From positions 1 through 63,904 of the forward strand of contig NZ_SLXG01000017.1 of NCBI RefSeq assembly GCF_004345725.1: 63,904 nt of DNA. Direction: 5' to 3'. The notes below the pieces were generated by a model. The model saw only the letters and a program-made list of their open reading frames with translations. It was not told the origin of the DNA and searched no databases. The translations under genes and the position numbers were made by a program. This DNA comes from Crenobacter luteus. Lineage in GTDB: Bacteria > Pseudomonadota > Gammaproteobacteria > Burkholderiales > Chromobacteriaceae. Below are positions 45,314 through 55,719 of the stretch, piece by piece; the first letter of the stretch is position 1, and every line of letters begins with the position of its first letter.

Positions 45314-46798
45314 ATGTTTGAATCGGCCGAGATCGGGCACGCGATCGACAAGGATACCTACCGCGAACAGGCGCCCAGGCTGCGCGAAGCCTTGCTCGAC
45401 GCGCAGTACGAACTGAAGGAGCGCGGCGACTTCCCGCTCGTGATCCTGATCCACGGCTTCGACGGCGCCGGCCGCGGCGAGACGATGAACCTGATCAACG
45501 AGTGGCTCGACCCGCGCCTGGTGCGCACCGTCGCCTTCGACGCGCCGAACGACGAGGCGCGCGCGCGGCCGTGGATGTGGCGCTACTGGAAGGCGCTGCC
45601 GGGCAAGGGCCGCATCGGCATGTTCTTCGGTTCCTACTACTCGGACATCCTGTTCGACCGCGTCGAGCGCCGCATCGACCGCGACGCCGGCGACCGGCGC
45701 CTGTTCGACAGCCTGCGCTTCGAGCGCATGCTCGCCGCCGACGGCGCGATGGTGATCAAGTTCTGGTTCCACCTGTCGAAGGACGCGCAGAAGAAGCGCC
45801 TCAAGGAGCTGGAGAAGGACCCGCTGACCGCCTGGCGCGTGTCCGACGCCGACTGGGCCAACCACGCGCAGTACGACCGCATCCGCAAGGTCGCCGAGCA
45901 CATGCTGCGGCTGACCAACACCTCGTTCTCGCCGTGGGTGGTGGTCGAGGGCGGCGACGCGAACTACCGCAACCTGACGGTCGCGCAGACCATCCTGACC
46001 GCGCTGCGCGACCGGCTCGCCGCCGAGGGCGCGCTGCTGCCGCGCGTTGACGTGCCGGCGCTGACGCCGCCGCTCGACGGCCGGTTGCTGCTCGACACGC
46101 TGACGCTAGACCAGAAGCTCGACAAGGACGTCTACCAGAAAAGGTTGGCCGAGCTGCAGGGCCGGCTCAGCCTCCTGACGCGCCACCCGAAGTTCGCCGG
46201 CCATTCGCTGGTGCTGGTGTTCGAGGGCAACGACGCGGCCGGCAAGGGCGGCACCATCCGCCGCATCACGCAGGCGCTCGACGCGCGCCGCTACCGCGTC
46301 GTGCCGGTCGCCGCGCCGACCGACGAGGAGGCCGCGCAGCCGTGGCTGTGGCGTTTCTGGCGCCACGTGCCGGGCCGTGGCGGCATCACGCTGTTCGACC
46401 GCAGCTGGTACGGCCGCGTGCTGGTCGAGCGCGTCGAGGGCTTCGCCGACGAGGGCGACTGGATGCGCGCCTATTACGAGATCAACGACTTCGAGCACCA
46501 GTTGGTCGAGGAGGGCGCGATCGTGCTGAAGTTCTGGCTGGCGATCGGCGAGGACGAGCAGCTCGAACGCTTCAAGGCGCGCGAGGCGACCGGCTTCAAG
46601 CGCTACAAGATCACCGACGAGGACTGGCGCAACCGCGCCAAGTGGCAGGACTACAAGCTCGCGGTGTGCGACATGATAGACCGCACCAGCACCGACAAGG
46701 CGCCGTGGCACCTGGTCGAGGCGAACAACAAGTACTTTGCCCGCATCAAAGTGCTTGAAACGCTATGCCATGCACTTGCCGAGCGGCTGGACGCCTGA
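45314..46798 (+). CDS. pap: Polyphosphate:AMP phosphotransferase (two-domain PPK2)
   Basis: A 494-residue class II PPK2 with two fused kinase domains. The C-terminal domain has the intact Walker A FEGNDAAGKGGTI (near residue 312) and the lid/Walker B region DRSWYGRVLVERVEGF; the N-terminal domain has a changed loop HGFDGAGRGE. It phosphorylates AMP to ADP using polyphosphate. GAGGAG lies 7 nt before the ATG. It interrupts the recCB-recD cluster; any functional link is unclear. Confidence 0.9.
   Translation: MFESAEIGHAIDKDTYREQAPRLREALLDAQYELKERGDFPLVILIHGFDGAGRGETMNLINEWLDPRLVRTVAFDAPNDEARARPWMWRYWKALPGKGRIGMFFGSYYSDILFDRVERRIDRDAGDRRLFDSLRFERMLAADGAMVIKFWFHLSKDAQKKRLKELEKDPLTAWRVSDADWANHAQYDRIRKVAEHMLRLTNTSFSPWVVVEGGDANYRNLTVAQTILTALRDRLAAEGALLPRVDVPALTPPLDGRLLLDTLTLDQKLDKDVYQKRLAELQGRLSLLTRHPKFAGHSLVLVFEGNDAAGKGGTIRRITQALDARRYRVVPVAAPTDEEAAQPWLWRFWRHVPGRGGITLFDRSWYGRVLVERVEGFADEGDWMRAYYEINDFEHQLVEEGAIVLKFWLAIGEDEQLERFKAREATGFKRYKITDEDWRNRAKWQDYKLAVCDMIDRTSTDKAPWHLVEANNKYFARIKVLETLCHALAERLDA
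46142..46153 (+). repeat. Uptake-like 12-mer, copy 9
   Basis: Exact AGGTTGGCCGAG preceded by AAA, in the polyphosphate:AMP phosphotransferase gene. Confidence 0.7.
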
Positions 46799-46899
46799 GG
46801 CACCTTGGTTTGCCGGCAGTCCCTCTGTTACCTTCACGTCAAACAAAAAGGCGCGCACCGGGCGCGCCGCAGAGATGAAGTCGCAGAGGAGCATCGAGC

Positions 46900-47640
46900 A
46901 TGAAGCGTTTTACCTGGGGAGTCGTCGCGGCGTGGGCCGGCGTCGCCGCCGCGGCGCCGGCGGCACCGGTCGAGGTCAGCGTCGGCCTGTTCGACGGACG
47001 CCTGCCGCCCTTCGTGATCGGCGACGGGCCGACGCGGCGCGGCGTCTACCCGGACCTGCTGGACGCGCTGTCGCGCCAGACCGGCTGGCGTTTCGTCGCC
47101 CGCTACTACCCGCGCCACCGGCTCGAGGCGCTGTCGCAGCAGGGCGTGCTCGACGCGCGCATGGGCGTCGCGCCGGCCTGGTTCCCGCCGGGCACGCTCG
47201 GCGTCTACAGCGCGCCGTTCGCCGAGTCGGTCGACCTGTTGTGCTTCCAGCCGGGCACCGGCCGCCCGGTCAGGCGCGCCGAAGACCTGGCGGGCCTTGC
47301 CGTCGGCGGCGTCGCCGGCTTCCGCTACCCCTTCCTCGAGGCGGCGTTCGCCGCCGGCACCGTGCGGCGCGACGACTCGGTCAGCGAGGCGGCGATGCTC
47401 GAGCGCTTCGCCGCGCGCCGCTTCCCGGTGATGATCGTCAAGCGCCAGGCGCTCAGGCGCTGGCGCGCCGAGTCGCCGGCCCACCGCTGCGACGTCGGCG
47501 CCGAGATCGGCCGCGAGCCGGTCACCTTCCGGCTGCACCCGAGCCGCGCCGAGCTCTTGCCCGAACTGAACCGCGCGATCCGCGCCCTACGCCAGGACGG
47601 AACCCTTGCCCGTATCTACGCCCGCTACCAGGCCGACTGA
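46900..47640 (+). CDS. Periplasmic amino-acid-type solute-binding protein
   Basis: A 246-residue type II periplasmic-binding protein (SBP family 3) with signal peptide (residues 1-18, AWAGVAAAAP). The core features are GVYPDLLDALSRQTGWRF near residue 48 and ALSQQGVLDARMGVAPAWFPPG. It lacks adjacent permease and ATPase genes, so it may act as a sensor or serve a distant transporter. It overlaps recD by 35 nt at its 3' end. Confidence 0.8.
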   Translation: MKRFTWGVVAAWAGVAAAAPAAPVEVSVGLFDGRLPPFVIGDGPTRRGVYPDLLDALSRQTGWRFVARYYPRHRLEALSQQGVLDARMGVAPAWFPPGTLGVYSAPFAESVDLLCFQPGTGRPVRRAEDLAGLAVGGVAGFRYPFLEAAFAAGTVRRDDSVSEAAMLERFAARRFPVMIVKRQALRRWRAESPAHRCDVGAEIGREPVTFRLHPSRAELLPELNRAIRALRQDGTLARIYARYQAD

Positions 47641-49345
47641 GCCGGCCGCCCCGCCCGACGCCCGCGTCGGCCAGCTTCTCGCGCTGTTCGAGCGCCTCGG
47701 CCCCGCGCCGTCCGGCGCCGTCGGCGGCGCGCTCGCGCGCCAGCTCGCGCGACTGGTCGCCGCCAACGGCGCCGGCCACGTCTGCGTCGGCCTGTCCGGC
47801 GCCGACGCACGCCTCGTCGCCGCCCACCCGGCGGTCGGACCGGCCGGCGGCTACGCACCGCTGATCCTCGACGCGCGGCGCCGGCTCTACTTCGCGCGCC
47901 ACTGGCACGACGAGGCGCGGCTCGCCGACACGCTCGCGCGCCTGGCCGCCGAGCCGCTGGCGGCCGACGCCGCCGCCGCGCGCGCGGCGCTGGACGCGCT
48001 GTTCGGCGAGCACAGCGGCGCGTCGCGCCAGCGCCTGGCCGCCGCGCTCGCGCTGCGCCAGCGCTTCTTGCTGATCGCCGGCGGTCCGGGTACCGGCAAG
48101 ACGACGACGGTGGTCAGGCTGCTGGCGCTGATCGCGCAGGCGAGCGCGCGCGCGCCGGTGATCGCGATGGCGGCGCCGACCGGCAAGGCGGCGGCGCGGC
48201 TGTCCGAGTCGGTGCGCGCGGCGCGCGACGCGCTGCCGGTATCCGACGCGGTCAGGGCCTTGCTGCCCGAGTGCGCGCAGACGCTGCACCGGCTCCTGGG
48301 GCTCGCGCCGGGCGCGGCGCGGCCGCGCCACCACAGGGGCGCGCCCTTGCCGCTCGACGTGCTGGTGATCGACGAGGGCTCGATGGTCGACCTGGCGATG
48401 ATGGCGCGCGTCGCCGACGCGCTGCCGGCGAGCGCGCGGCTGATCGTGCTCGGCGACCCCGACCAGCTCGCGTCGGTCGAGGCCGGCAGCGTGCTGGCCG
48501 ACCTCGCGCGCGGCGAGGCGTGGCGGCCCGGCACCGCCGCCTGGTTGGCCGAGGCCGGCTGCGCGGTGCCGCCGGCCGACGGCGGCGCGCTGTTGCCCGA
48601 CTGCGTGGTCAGGCTGACCGAGAGCCACCGCTTCGGCGCGACGAGCGCGATCGGCCGGCTGGCGCGCGCGGTCAACGCCGGCGACGCGGCGGCGGCCGTG
48701 CGCCTGCTCGACCACGAGGGTGGGGACGACGCCGGCTGGCTCGCGTCGCCGGACGGCCTGGTCGACGCGCTGTTCGCCGCGCGCGCCGACTATTTCGCGC
48801 TGGCGCGCGCGGGCGCGTCGGCCGACGCGCTGTTCGCCGCCTTCGCGCGCCACATGCTGCTGTGCACCGAGCGCCGCCAGGTCGGCGCGCTCAACGCGGG
48901 GCTCGAGGCGCGGCTCGAGGCGGCCGGCTTCAAGGCGCCGGGCGCCGACTGGTACCCGGGGCGCGCGGTGATGATAGGCGTCAACGACTACGCGGTCGGC
49001 CTGTTCAACGGCGACGTCGGCCTGTGCGTCGAGACCGCGGCGGGGCGGCGCGTGCTGTTCCCCGAGGCGGGCGGCGGTTTCCGCGCGCTCGCGCCCGGCC
49101 GCCTGCCCGCGCACGAGACGGTGTTCGCGATGACGGTGCACAAGAGCCAGGGCTCGGAGTTCGACGAGGTCTGGCTCGCGCTCGGCGACGGGGCGGGGGC
49201 GTCGCGCGCGCTCGTCTACACCGCGATCACCCGCGCGCGCCGGCGCTTCGCGCTGGCCGCCGACCCGGCGCGGCTGGCGGCGGCGCTGGCGAACGCGGCG
49301 CCGCGCGACAGCGGGCTCGCCGACCGGCTCCGCCGGGCTTGCTAA
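47606..49345 (+). CDS. recD: Exodeoxyribonuclease V alpha subunit
   Basis: A 579-residue RecD, the 5'-3' helicase of RecBCD. Walker A GGPGTGKTTT is near residue 156, motif II VLVIDEGSMVD near 255, and the C-terminal motifs TVHKSQGSEFDEVW and VYTAITRARR are present. A TTG at 47606 is the first possible start, inside the preceding gene; a later start is possible because the N-terminal domain is variable. Its separation from recCB by two unrelated genes is unusual. Confidence 0.9.
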   Translation: MPVSTPATRPTEPAAPPDARVGQLLALFERLGPAPSGAVGGALARQLARLVAANGAGHVCVGLSGADARLVAAHPAVGPAGGYAPLILDARRRLYFARHWHDEARLADTLARLAAEPLAADAAAARAALDALFGEHSGASRQRLAAALALRQRFLLIAGGPGTGKTTTVVRLLALIAQASARAPVIAMAAPTGKAAARLSESVRAARDALPVSDAVRALLPECAQTLHRLLGLAPGAARPRHHRGAPLPLDVLVIDEGSMVDLAMMARVADALPASARLIVLGDPDQLASVEAGSVLADLARGEAWRPGTAAWLAEAGCAVPPADGGALLPDCVVRLTESHRFGATSAIGRLARAVNAGDAAAAVRLLDHEGGDDAGWLASPDGLVDALFAARADYFALARAGASADALFAAFARHMLLCTERRQVGALNAGLEARLEAAGFKAPGADWYPGRAVMIGVNDYAVGLFNGDVGLCVETAAGRRVLFPEAGGGFRALAPGRLPAHETVFAMTVHKSQGSEFDEVWLALGDGAGASRALVYTAITRARRRFALAADPARLAAALANAAPRDSGLADRLRRAC

Positions 49346-49425
49346 TGGCATTATTTTCTTGCCGCATGGCGGAAAAAAACGCGTAAGATGGCGAGTTTTC
49401 CGGAATAAGCCATGGAGCTACCACC

Positions 49426-50304
49426 ATGCTTGTGGAAGAGATCCTGTCTCTGCTCGGTCGGGCCACCCGCTACGACCGAGGTGCTTTTACCCCGTTGATC
49501 GTCGCCGGCCAGAAGCTGGGCTGCGTCAACGCCGTCTGGAGCGGTCGCCTGCTCGCCTTCGAAGCCGCGCTGTTCGAGGCGCGCGACGGCGCGATCGTCT
49601 GTCGCCTGCCGGCCGACCCGGGCCGGCTCACCGCCGAGCTGAACGCCGCCGCGCGCCGCTGGCAGGACGCCGGCTGGCTCAACGGCTGGCGCGACGAGCG
49701 CTTCACCGCCTTCGGGCGCGACGGCGTGCCGCTGTTCGAGCTCGAGCGCGCCGCCTTCCGACCGCTGGGCCTGAGCAGCCGCGCCGTTCACCTGAACGGC
49801 CTGTGCCGGCTGGCCGACGGCGAGGTCAGGATGTGGGTCGGGCGGCGCAGCCCGGACAAGGCGGTCGATCCGAACCGCATGGACAACCTGGTCGGCGGCG
49901 GCGTCGCCGCCGGCGAGAACCTGCGCGACGCGCTGCTGCGCGAAGGCTGGGAGGAGGCCGGCGTCGGCGCCGACAGGCTCGAGGCGCTGGTGCCGGCGGC
50001 GCTGCTGTTGGCCGAGCGCCCGGTGCAGCGCGGCCTGCACCGCGAATGGCTGTACGGCTACGACCTGTGGCTGCCCGACGGCGTCGCGCCGGTCAACCAG
50101 GACGGCGAGGTCGCCGAATACCGCCTGCTGCCGCTGGACGAGGTCGAGCGGCTGCTGGCCGCCGAGCGTTTCATGCTCGACGCCGCGCTCGTCGCCTGCG
50201 ACTGTCTGGCGCGCCTGGGCTACTGGGGCGAGCACAACGCGCGCGTCGAAGCCGCGCTCGCTGCGGTGCGTCATCCGGTGGATGCCGACGCCCACGCGCT
50301 CTGA
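49426..50304 (+). CDS. Nudix hydrolase with DUF4743 N-terminal domain
   Basis: A 292-residue protein: DUF4743 domain (residues 1-115) followed by a Nudix domain with the box GGVAAGENLRDALLREGWEEAG near residues 163-186, all key glutamates present. Plant and fungal relatives include proteins annotated as thiamine-pyrophosphokinase-like. The substrate is a nucleoside or cofactor diphosphate derivative. A putative FNR-regulated small-RNA gene starts 68 nt downstream. Confidence 0.85.
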   Translation: MLVEEILSLLGRATRYDRGAFTPLIVAGQKLGCVNAVWSGRLLAFEAALFEARDGAIVCRLPADPGRLTAELNAAARRWQDAGWLNGWRDERFTAFGRDGVPLFELERAAFRPLGLSSRAVHLNGLCRLADGEVRMWVGRRSPDKAVDPNRMDNLVGGGVAAGENLRDALLREGWEEAGVGADRLEALVPAALLLAERPVQRGLHREWLYGYDLWLPDGVAPVNQDGEVAEYRLLPLDEVERLLAAERFMLDAALVACDCLARLGYWGEHNARVEAALAAVRHPVDADAHAL

Positions 50305-50324
50305 ACGCAATGTCATGCTGAGGC

Positions 50325-50365
50325 TTGACCCAGGTCAAGGCGCCCAGGCCGCCAGCGGCTAGACT
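50325..50365 (+). promoter_or_regulatory. FNR-type class II promoter
   Basis: TTGAC-CCAG-GTCAA at 50325-50338 is a perfect palindrome of FNR-box form. TAGACT at 50360-50365 makes the -10, placing the start near 50372 and the box centre at about -41, the standard class II position. Confidence 0.7.
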
Positions 50366-50371
50366 GGCGAT

Positions 50372-50483
50372 GTCGATCTTGCGCACCGGACGGCTTCCCC
50401 GGTGCGCTGCCCGGCAACGCAACCAGGTAACATCATTGCTCTTCATCCCTTTGGGCAGGCTGCCCCCGCAGCCTGCCTTTTTT
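50372..50483 (+). ncRNA. Putative FNR-controlled small RNA
   Basis: This RNA of about 112 nt has a 5' hairpin with a 9-bp perfect stem (GCGCACCGG/CCGGTGCGC, 50381-50407), then a single-stranded stretch containing the C/U-rich GCTCTTCATCCCTTTG. It ends in a terminator with a 10-bp perfect stem (GGCAGGCTGC/GCAGCCTGCC, 50454-50477) and six U residues. It has no open frame. The architecture matches FnrS of enterics and AniS of Neisseria, without obvious sequence identity. The C/U-rich part could pair with ribosome-binding sites. Confidence 0.7.
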
Positions 50484-50844
50484 ATTCGCCGCGCTGAAGG
50501 TCAAACGGAGGTTTGCCTGCGCGAACGCGCGCCGCGGTCAAACGCCAGCCTGCGGGCTTGGACGTTGGCCGAGCCTGCGCGGCCGTCGTGCGACGCCTTG
50601 TTTTCCGTTTTGCGCCTCGTTCGCGATGCGCGTGTTTCGCCGCAAGCGGATCTCGCCGCAGTGCGGCGGCGCGGGCGTCAAGGGGGGGCGGGGCGAGGGG
50701 GAGGCTCAGCCGATGTGTTTCCGTTTGTGTCCGCGGCCGATGCCGCGGCGTGGCCGGTCTGGAGGCGTTCGACGGCGAAGAGGGCGGGAAAGGCGCCGAG
50801 GCGTTGCCGGCCGGACCGGGTGCGGCGGCGGAAAAACGGAAAGG
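50484..50844. other. 360-bp gap with no secure gene
   Basis: Several frames are open because of the base composition, but none has a recognisable product or ribosome-binding site. A near match to the uptake-like repeat (ACGTTGGCCGAG) lies at 50572. A run of seven G residues occurs near 50692. Confidence 0.5.
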
Positions 50845-50871
50845 GCTTGCGACGAGGCGTCGCAAGCCCTT
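50835..50871 (-). terminator. Terminator downstream of tRNA-Arg(CCG)
   Basis: AAGGGCTTGCGAC and GTCGCAAGCCCTT form a 13-bp perfect stem; on the minus strand CCGTTTTT follows. It lies 9 nt past the tRNA 3' end. Confidence 0.75.
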
Positions 50872-50879
50872 GAATCGAT

Positions 50880-50956
50880 TGGCGCATCCGACAGGGATCG
50901 AACCTGTGACCTTCAGCTTCGGAAACTGACACTCTATCCAACTGAGCTACGGATGC
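50880..50956 (-). tRNA. tRNA-Arg (anticodon CCG)
   Basis: A 77-nt cloverleaf on the minus strand: acceptor GCATCCG with CGGATGC, D-arm GCTCAGTTGGATAGAGT, anticodon loop TTCCGAA, T-arm ACAGGTTCGATCCCTGT and encoded CCA. No integrase is adjacent. Confidence 0.93.
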
Positions 50957-51014
50957 GCGGCGTAATGCTGTGCATCATACGCCAATTCGCATGACCGCGT
51001 CCAGCGTGCGGCTT

Positions 51015-51043
51015 TTGCCTTGCCTGCCCCGATTCCGTATAAT
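51015..51043 (+). promoter_or_regulatory. Cytochrome c5 promoter
   Basis: TTGCCT (51015-51020) and the consensus TATAAT (51038-51043) are 17 nt apart. The leader would be about 45 nt. Confidence 0.65.
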
Positions 51044-51094
51044 TTGCGGCATTTTGAATAAGTTCACGGTTCCATTTTCAGGCGAGGCTCTCAG

Positions 51095-51838
51095 ATGAGT
51101 AAGGAAAACCAGGCGGCAGGCGCGCCCTTGAAGGCGGTGGTCGGCATCATTGTGTTTCTGGCGGTGGCCGTCTACCTGTTGGCCAAGCTGGCGACCAGCG
51201 GTTTCCAGGTGGATGCACAGGTGATGACGAAGGAGGCGGTGGCCGCTCGTCTGAAGCCGGTCGGCAGCTCGCTGGCCAGCGACGCGCCGCCGGGGCAGCG
51301 TACCGGCGAGCAGGTCTACAAGGCGGTGTGCATGTCCTGTCACGCCGACGGCCTGGCGGGCTCGCCGAAGTTCGGCGACGCCGGCGCCTGGGGCGCGCGC
51401 ATCGGCAAGGGCTTCGAGACGCTGTCGACCCACGCGCTGCAGGGCTTCAACGCGATGCCGGCCAAGGGCGGCTCGCCCGATCTGTCGGACGACGAAGTCA
51501 AGCGCGCGGTCGCCTACATGGCCAACGCGGCGGGTGCCAAGTTTACCGAGCCGGCGGTCGGCGGCGCCGAGGGCGGTGCGGCCGCGGCGGCCGACCCGGA
51601 CGTCGTCGGCAAGAAGATCTACGACAGCATCTGCGTGGCCTGCCACGCCTCCGGCGCCGCCGGTGCGCCGAAGTTCGGCGACAAGGCCGCCTGGGCGCCG
51701 CGCTTGAAGGACGGCGTCGACGCGGCTTACGAGATCGCCAAGAAGGGTCTCAACGCGATGCCGCCCAAGGGCGGCTTCAGCGGCAGCGACGAGGAATTCA
51801 AAGCGGCCGTCGTCTATCTGACCAACTCGGCCAAGTAA
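51095..51838 (+). CDS. Two-haem cytochrome c5-family protein
   Basis: A 247-residue membrane-anchored periplasmic cytochrome. An N-terminal helix (residues 13-32) is probably uncleaved. Two cytochrome c5-type domains follow, each with a CxxCH site (CMSCH near residue 79, CVACH near 186) and axial methionine in NAMPAKGG and NAMPPKGG. It resembles the neisserial c5 that feeds electrons to the terminal oxidase or nitrite reductase. A terminator follows 18 nt after the stop. Confidence 0.9.
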   Translation: MSKENQAAGAPLKAVVGIIVFLAVAVYLLAKLATSGFQVDAQVMTKEAVAARLKPVGSSLASDAPPGQRTGEQVYKAVCMSCHADGLAGSPKFGDAGAWGARIGKGFETLSTHALQGFNAMPAKGGSPDLSDDEVKRAVAYMANAAGAKFTEPAVGGAEGGAAAAADPDVVGKKIYDSICVACHASGAAGAPKFGDKAAWAPRLKDGVDAAYEIAKKGLNAMPPKGGFSGSDEEFKAAVVYLTNSAK

Positions 51839-51855
51839 GCCGCGCGGTTCCAATC

Positions 51856-51886
51856 AAAAAGCGCCTCCTTCGCGAGGCGCTTTTTT
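51856..51886. terminator. Cytochrome c5 terminator
   Basis: AAAAAGCGCCTC and GAGGCGCTTTTTT form a 7-bp GC stem with A/U runs on both sides. Confidence 0.85.
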
Positions 51887-51906
51887 CATGCCCGCCGCGC
51901 CGGCGA

Positions 51907-51930
51907 CGCTCGGCCAACGTTGGCCGAGCC
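51907..51930. repeat. Inverted pair of the uptake-like repeat
   Basis: GCTCGGCCAAC faces GTTGGCCGAGC directly, a 22-base palindrome 20 nt after the cytochrome terminator. This is the same placement as the palindrome after tpx. Confidence 0.65.
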
Positions 51931-51935
51931 CGGTC

Positions 51936-53954
<2,019 letters not shown>

Positions 53955-54112
53955 GGCGGGTCTCGTTTCGGTGATGCGTCAAGGCGGGCGGCCATTTTAC
54001 ACCCGCCGGCGCGTCCGCCGGACGCGCGCGAGCGGGACGGCATGCGGCTCGGGTATCATGGCGCACGCAAAGGCGACGCCCCGCGCTTTGCCCCATCAAG
54101 GATCACTGCACT

Positions 54113-54931
54113 ATGGCCACTTACGCGATCGGCGACATCCAGGGCTGCTTCGGCCCCTTCCAGCAACTGCTGCGCGAAATCGACTTCCAGCCGGGGCGCG
54201 ACACGCTGTGGCTGACCGGCGACCTCGTCAACCGCGGCCCCGCCTCGCTCGAGGTGCTGCGCTGGGTGTTCCGCCACCAGGACTGCGTCGAGATGGTGCT
54301 CGGCAACCACGACCTGCACCTGTTGGCGGTCGCCGAGGGCTTCGGCAAGGTCCACGCCGACGACACCTTGCTCGACATCCTCAACGCCGCCGACGGCAAG
54401 CTTCTGCTCGACTGGCTGCGCTGCCAGCCGCTGATGATCGCCACCGAGGGCGCGGCGATGGTGCACGCCGGGCTGTTGCCCGACTGGAGCATAGGCAAGG
54501 CGATGCGGCTGGCGGCCGAGGTCGAGGCCGAGCTGTCCGGCCCGCACCACCGCGCCTTCCTGTCGCGCCTCTACGGCAACAAGCCGGTGCGCTGGAGCGA
54601 GGACCTGAAAGGCATGGACAGGCTGCGGCTCATCGTCAACGCGATGACGCGCATGCGCATGGTCACGCGCGACGGCGAGATCGACCTGGCGTTCAAGGGG
54701 GAGAGGGAAGACGCGCCGCCGAATCTGGTGCCGTGGTTCGAGGCGGCCCACCGCAAGAGCGAGGGCACGCCCATCGTCTGCGGTCACTGGTCGGCGCTGG
54801 GGCTGATGCTGAGCGACGACGTGTGGGCGATCGACACCGGTTGCCTGTGGGGCGGCAGCCTTACCGCGCTTAGGCTGGAAGACCGGCAGCCGTTTTCGCT
54901 GCCGTGTCTTGCGGAGCGGGCGATCGCGTGA
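54113..54931 (+). CDS. apaH: Diadenosine tetraphosphatase (symmetrical)
   Basis: A 272-residue PPP-family phosphatase that hydrolyses Ap4A and caps of Np4-RNA. Motifs: YAIGDIQGCFG, LVNRGPASLEVL, LGNHDLHLLA and GHWSALG; the usual GDLVxRGP reads TGDLVNRGP. AAGGATC precedes the ATG. The last 62 nt overlap the 3' end of the convergent plsC gene. Confidence 0.93.
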   Translation: MATYAIGDIQGCFGPFQQLLREIDFQPGRDTLWLTGDLVNRGPASLEVLRWVFRHQDCVEMVLGNHDLHLLAVAEGFGKVHADDTLLDILNAADGKLLLDWLRCQPLMIATEGAAMVHAGLLPDWSIGKAMRLAAEVEAELSGPHHRAFLSRLYGNKPVRWSEDLKGMDRLRLIVNAMTRMRMVTRDGEIDLAFKGEREDAPPNLVPWFEAAHRKSEGTPIVCGHWSALGLMLSDDVWAIDTGCLWGGSLTALRLEDRQPFSLPCLAERAIA

Positions 54932-55685
54932 GCGTCGCCTCGATCTGTTCGCGCGCCGCCTCGCACAGCGTGAAGCGGCTGTCGAACGCGCCGGCGGCCA
55001 GCGGCGCGCCGAACGAGAGCTCGACCGTCATCGACCGTTGGCCGAGGATGCGGCACAGGCTCTGCCAGAAGCTGGTGTCGCCGACGTAGGCCGGCGCGGT
55101 GGTCGGCGCGCCGTCGGCGCCGAGGTAGCGCAGCGTCACCGGCTGCACCGTCGCGCGCGACAGCATCGCCGACTCGAACAGCGAGGCCTTGAACGGCAGC
55201 AGGCCTGAGCCGTCCGAGGTGGTCGCCTCGGGGAACACCGCCATGCAGCCGCCGTTCTCGAGCGCGCGCGCCAGCTGCTGGTTGACGCGGCTGGCGTCGC
55301 GGCGGTTGCTGCGGTCGATGAACAGCGTGCCGGCGCTTTTCACCAGCCAGCCGGCCACCGGCCACTTGAGGATCTCGCGCTTGGCGACGAAGCGCGACAC
55401 GGTGACGCTGTTGAGCGCGAAGATGTCCAGCCACGACACGTGGTTGGCGACCAGCAGCGTATTGGGCGGGAACACGCCGGGCGCGACGCCGCGCACGTGC
55501 AGCTGGACGCCGAGAATGCGCAGCAGGCCGCGGCTCCAGCGCTGGTTGACCACCGCGCGTTCGGCGTGCGCCATGTGGCGGAAGCGCCCGGCGACGATGA
55601 CGAGTCCGCGCGCGAGGTGGACGGCGAGGCGCCCGAGACGGGCGGCGCGGGTGGCGACGGAGGTACGGGGCAGGGCAGGGCTCAT
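54870..55685 (-). CDS. plsC: 1-acyl-sn-glycerol-3-phosphate acyltransferase
   Basis: A 271-residue acyltransferase with the catalytic NHVSWLD (H-x4-D) near residue 80 and the EGT-like block FPEATTSDGS near 150. One hydrophobic helix near the N-terminus anchors it. It acylates lysophosphatidic acid, or is a paralogue acylating another lysolipid. The start at 55685 is the first internal ATG; an extra 11 residues (to 55718) are possible. The 3' ends of plsC and apaH overlap by 62 nt. Confidence 0.85.
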   Translation of the reverse strand: MSPALPRTSVATRAARLGRLAVHLARGLVIVAGRFRHMAHAERAVVNQRWSRGLLRILGVQLHVRGVAPGVFPPNTLLVANHVSWLDIFALNSVTVSRFVAKREILKWPVAGWLVKSAGTLFIDRSNRRDASRVNQQLARALENGGCMAVFPEATTSDGSGLLPFKASLFESAMLSRATVQPVTLRYLGADGAPTTAPAYVGDTSFWQSLCRILGQRSMTVELSFGAPLAAGAFDSRFTLCEAAREQIEATLTRSPAPQDTAAKTAAGLPA

Positions 55686-55719
55686 GCTCGGATCGGCGTC
55701 GGAATACGGAGCCGGCACT

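Noticed and set aside
41552-45901. A 1449-codon open frame on the minus strand opposite recB
   Set aside because: It is a composition shadow: Arg/Val/Leu/Gln-rich, no family, fully antisense to clear recB. The same applies to the long minus frame 38421-41684 opposite recC and the plus frame 2025-4091 opposite the primase-helicase genes.
50484-50844. Protein genes in the gap after the small RNA
   Set aside because: Several overlapping frames exist on both strands, but they have no recognisable domain, no ribosome-binding site and Arg/Ala/Gly-rich shadow composition.
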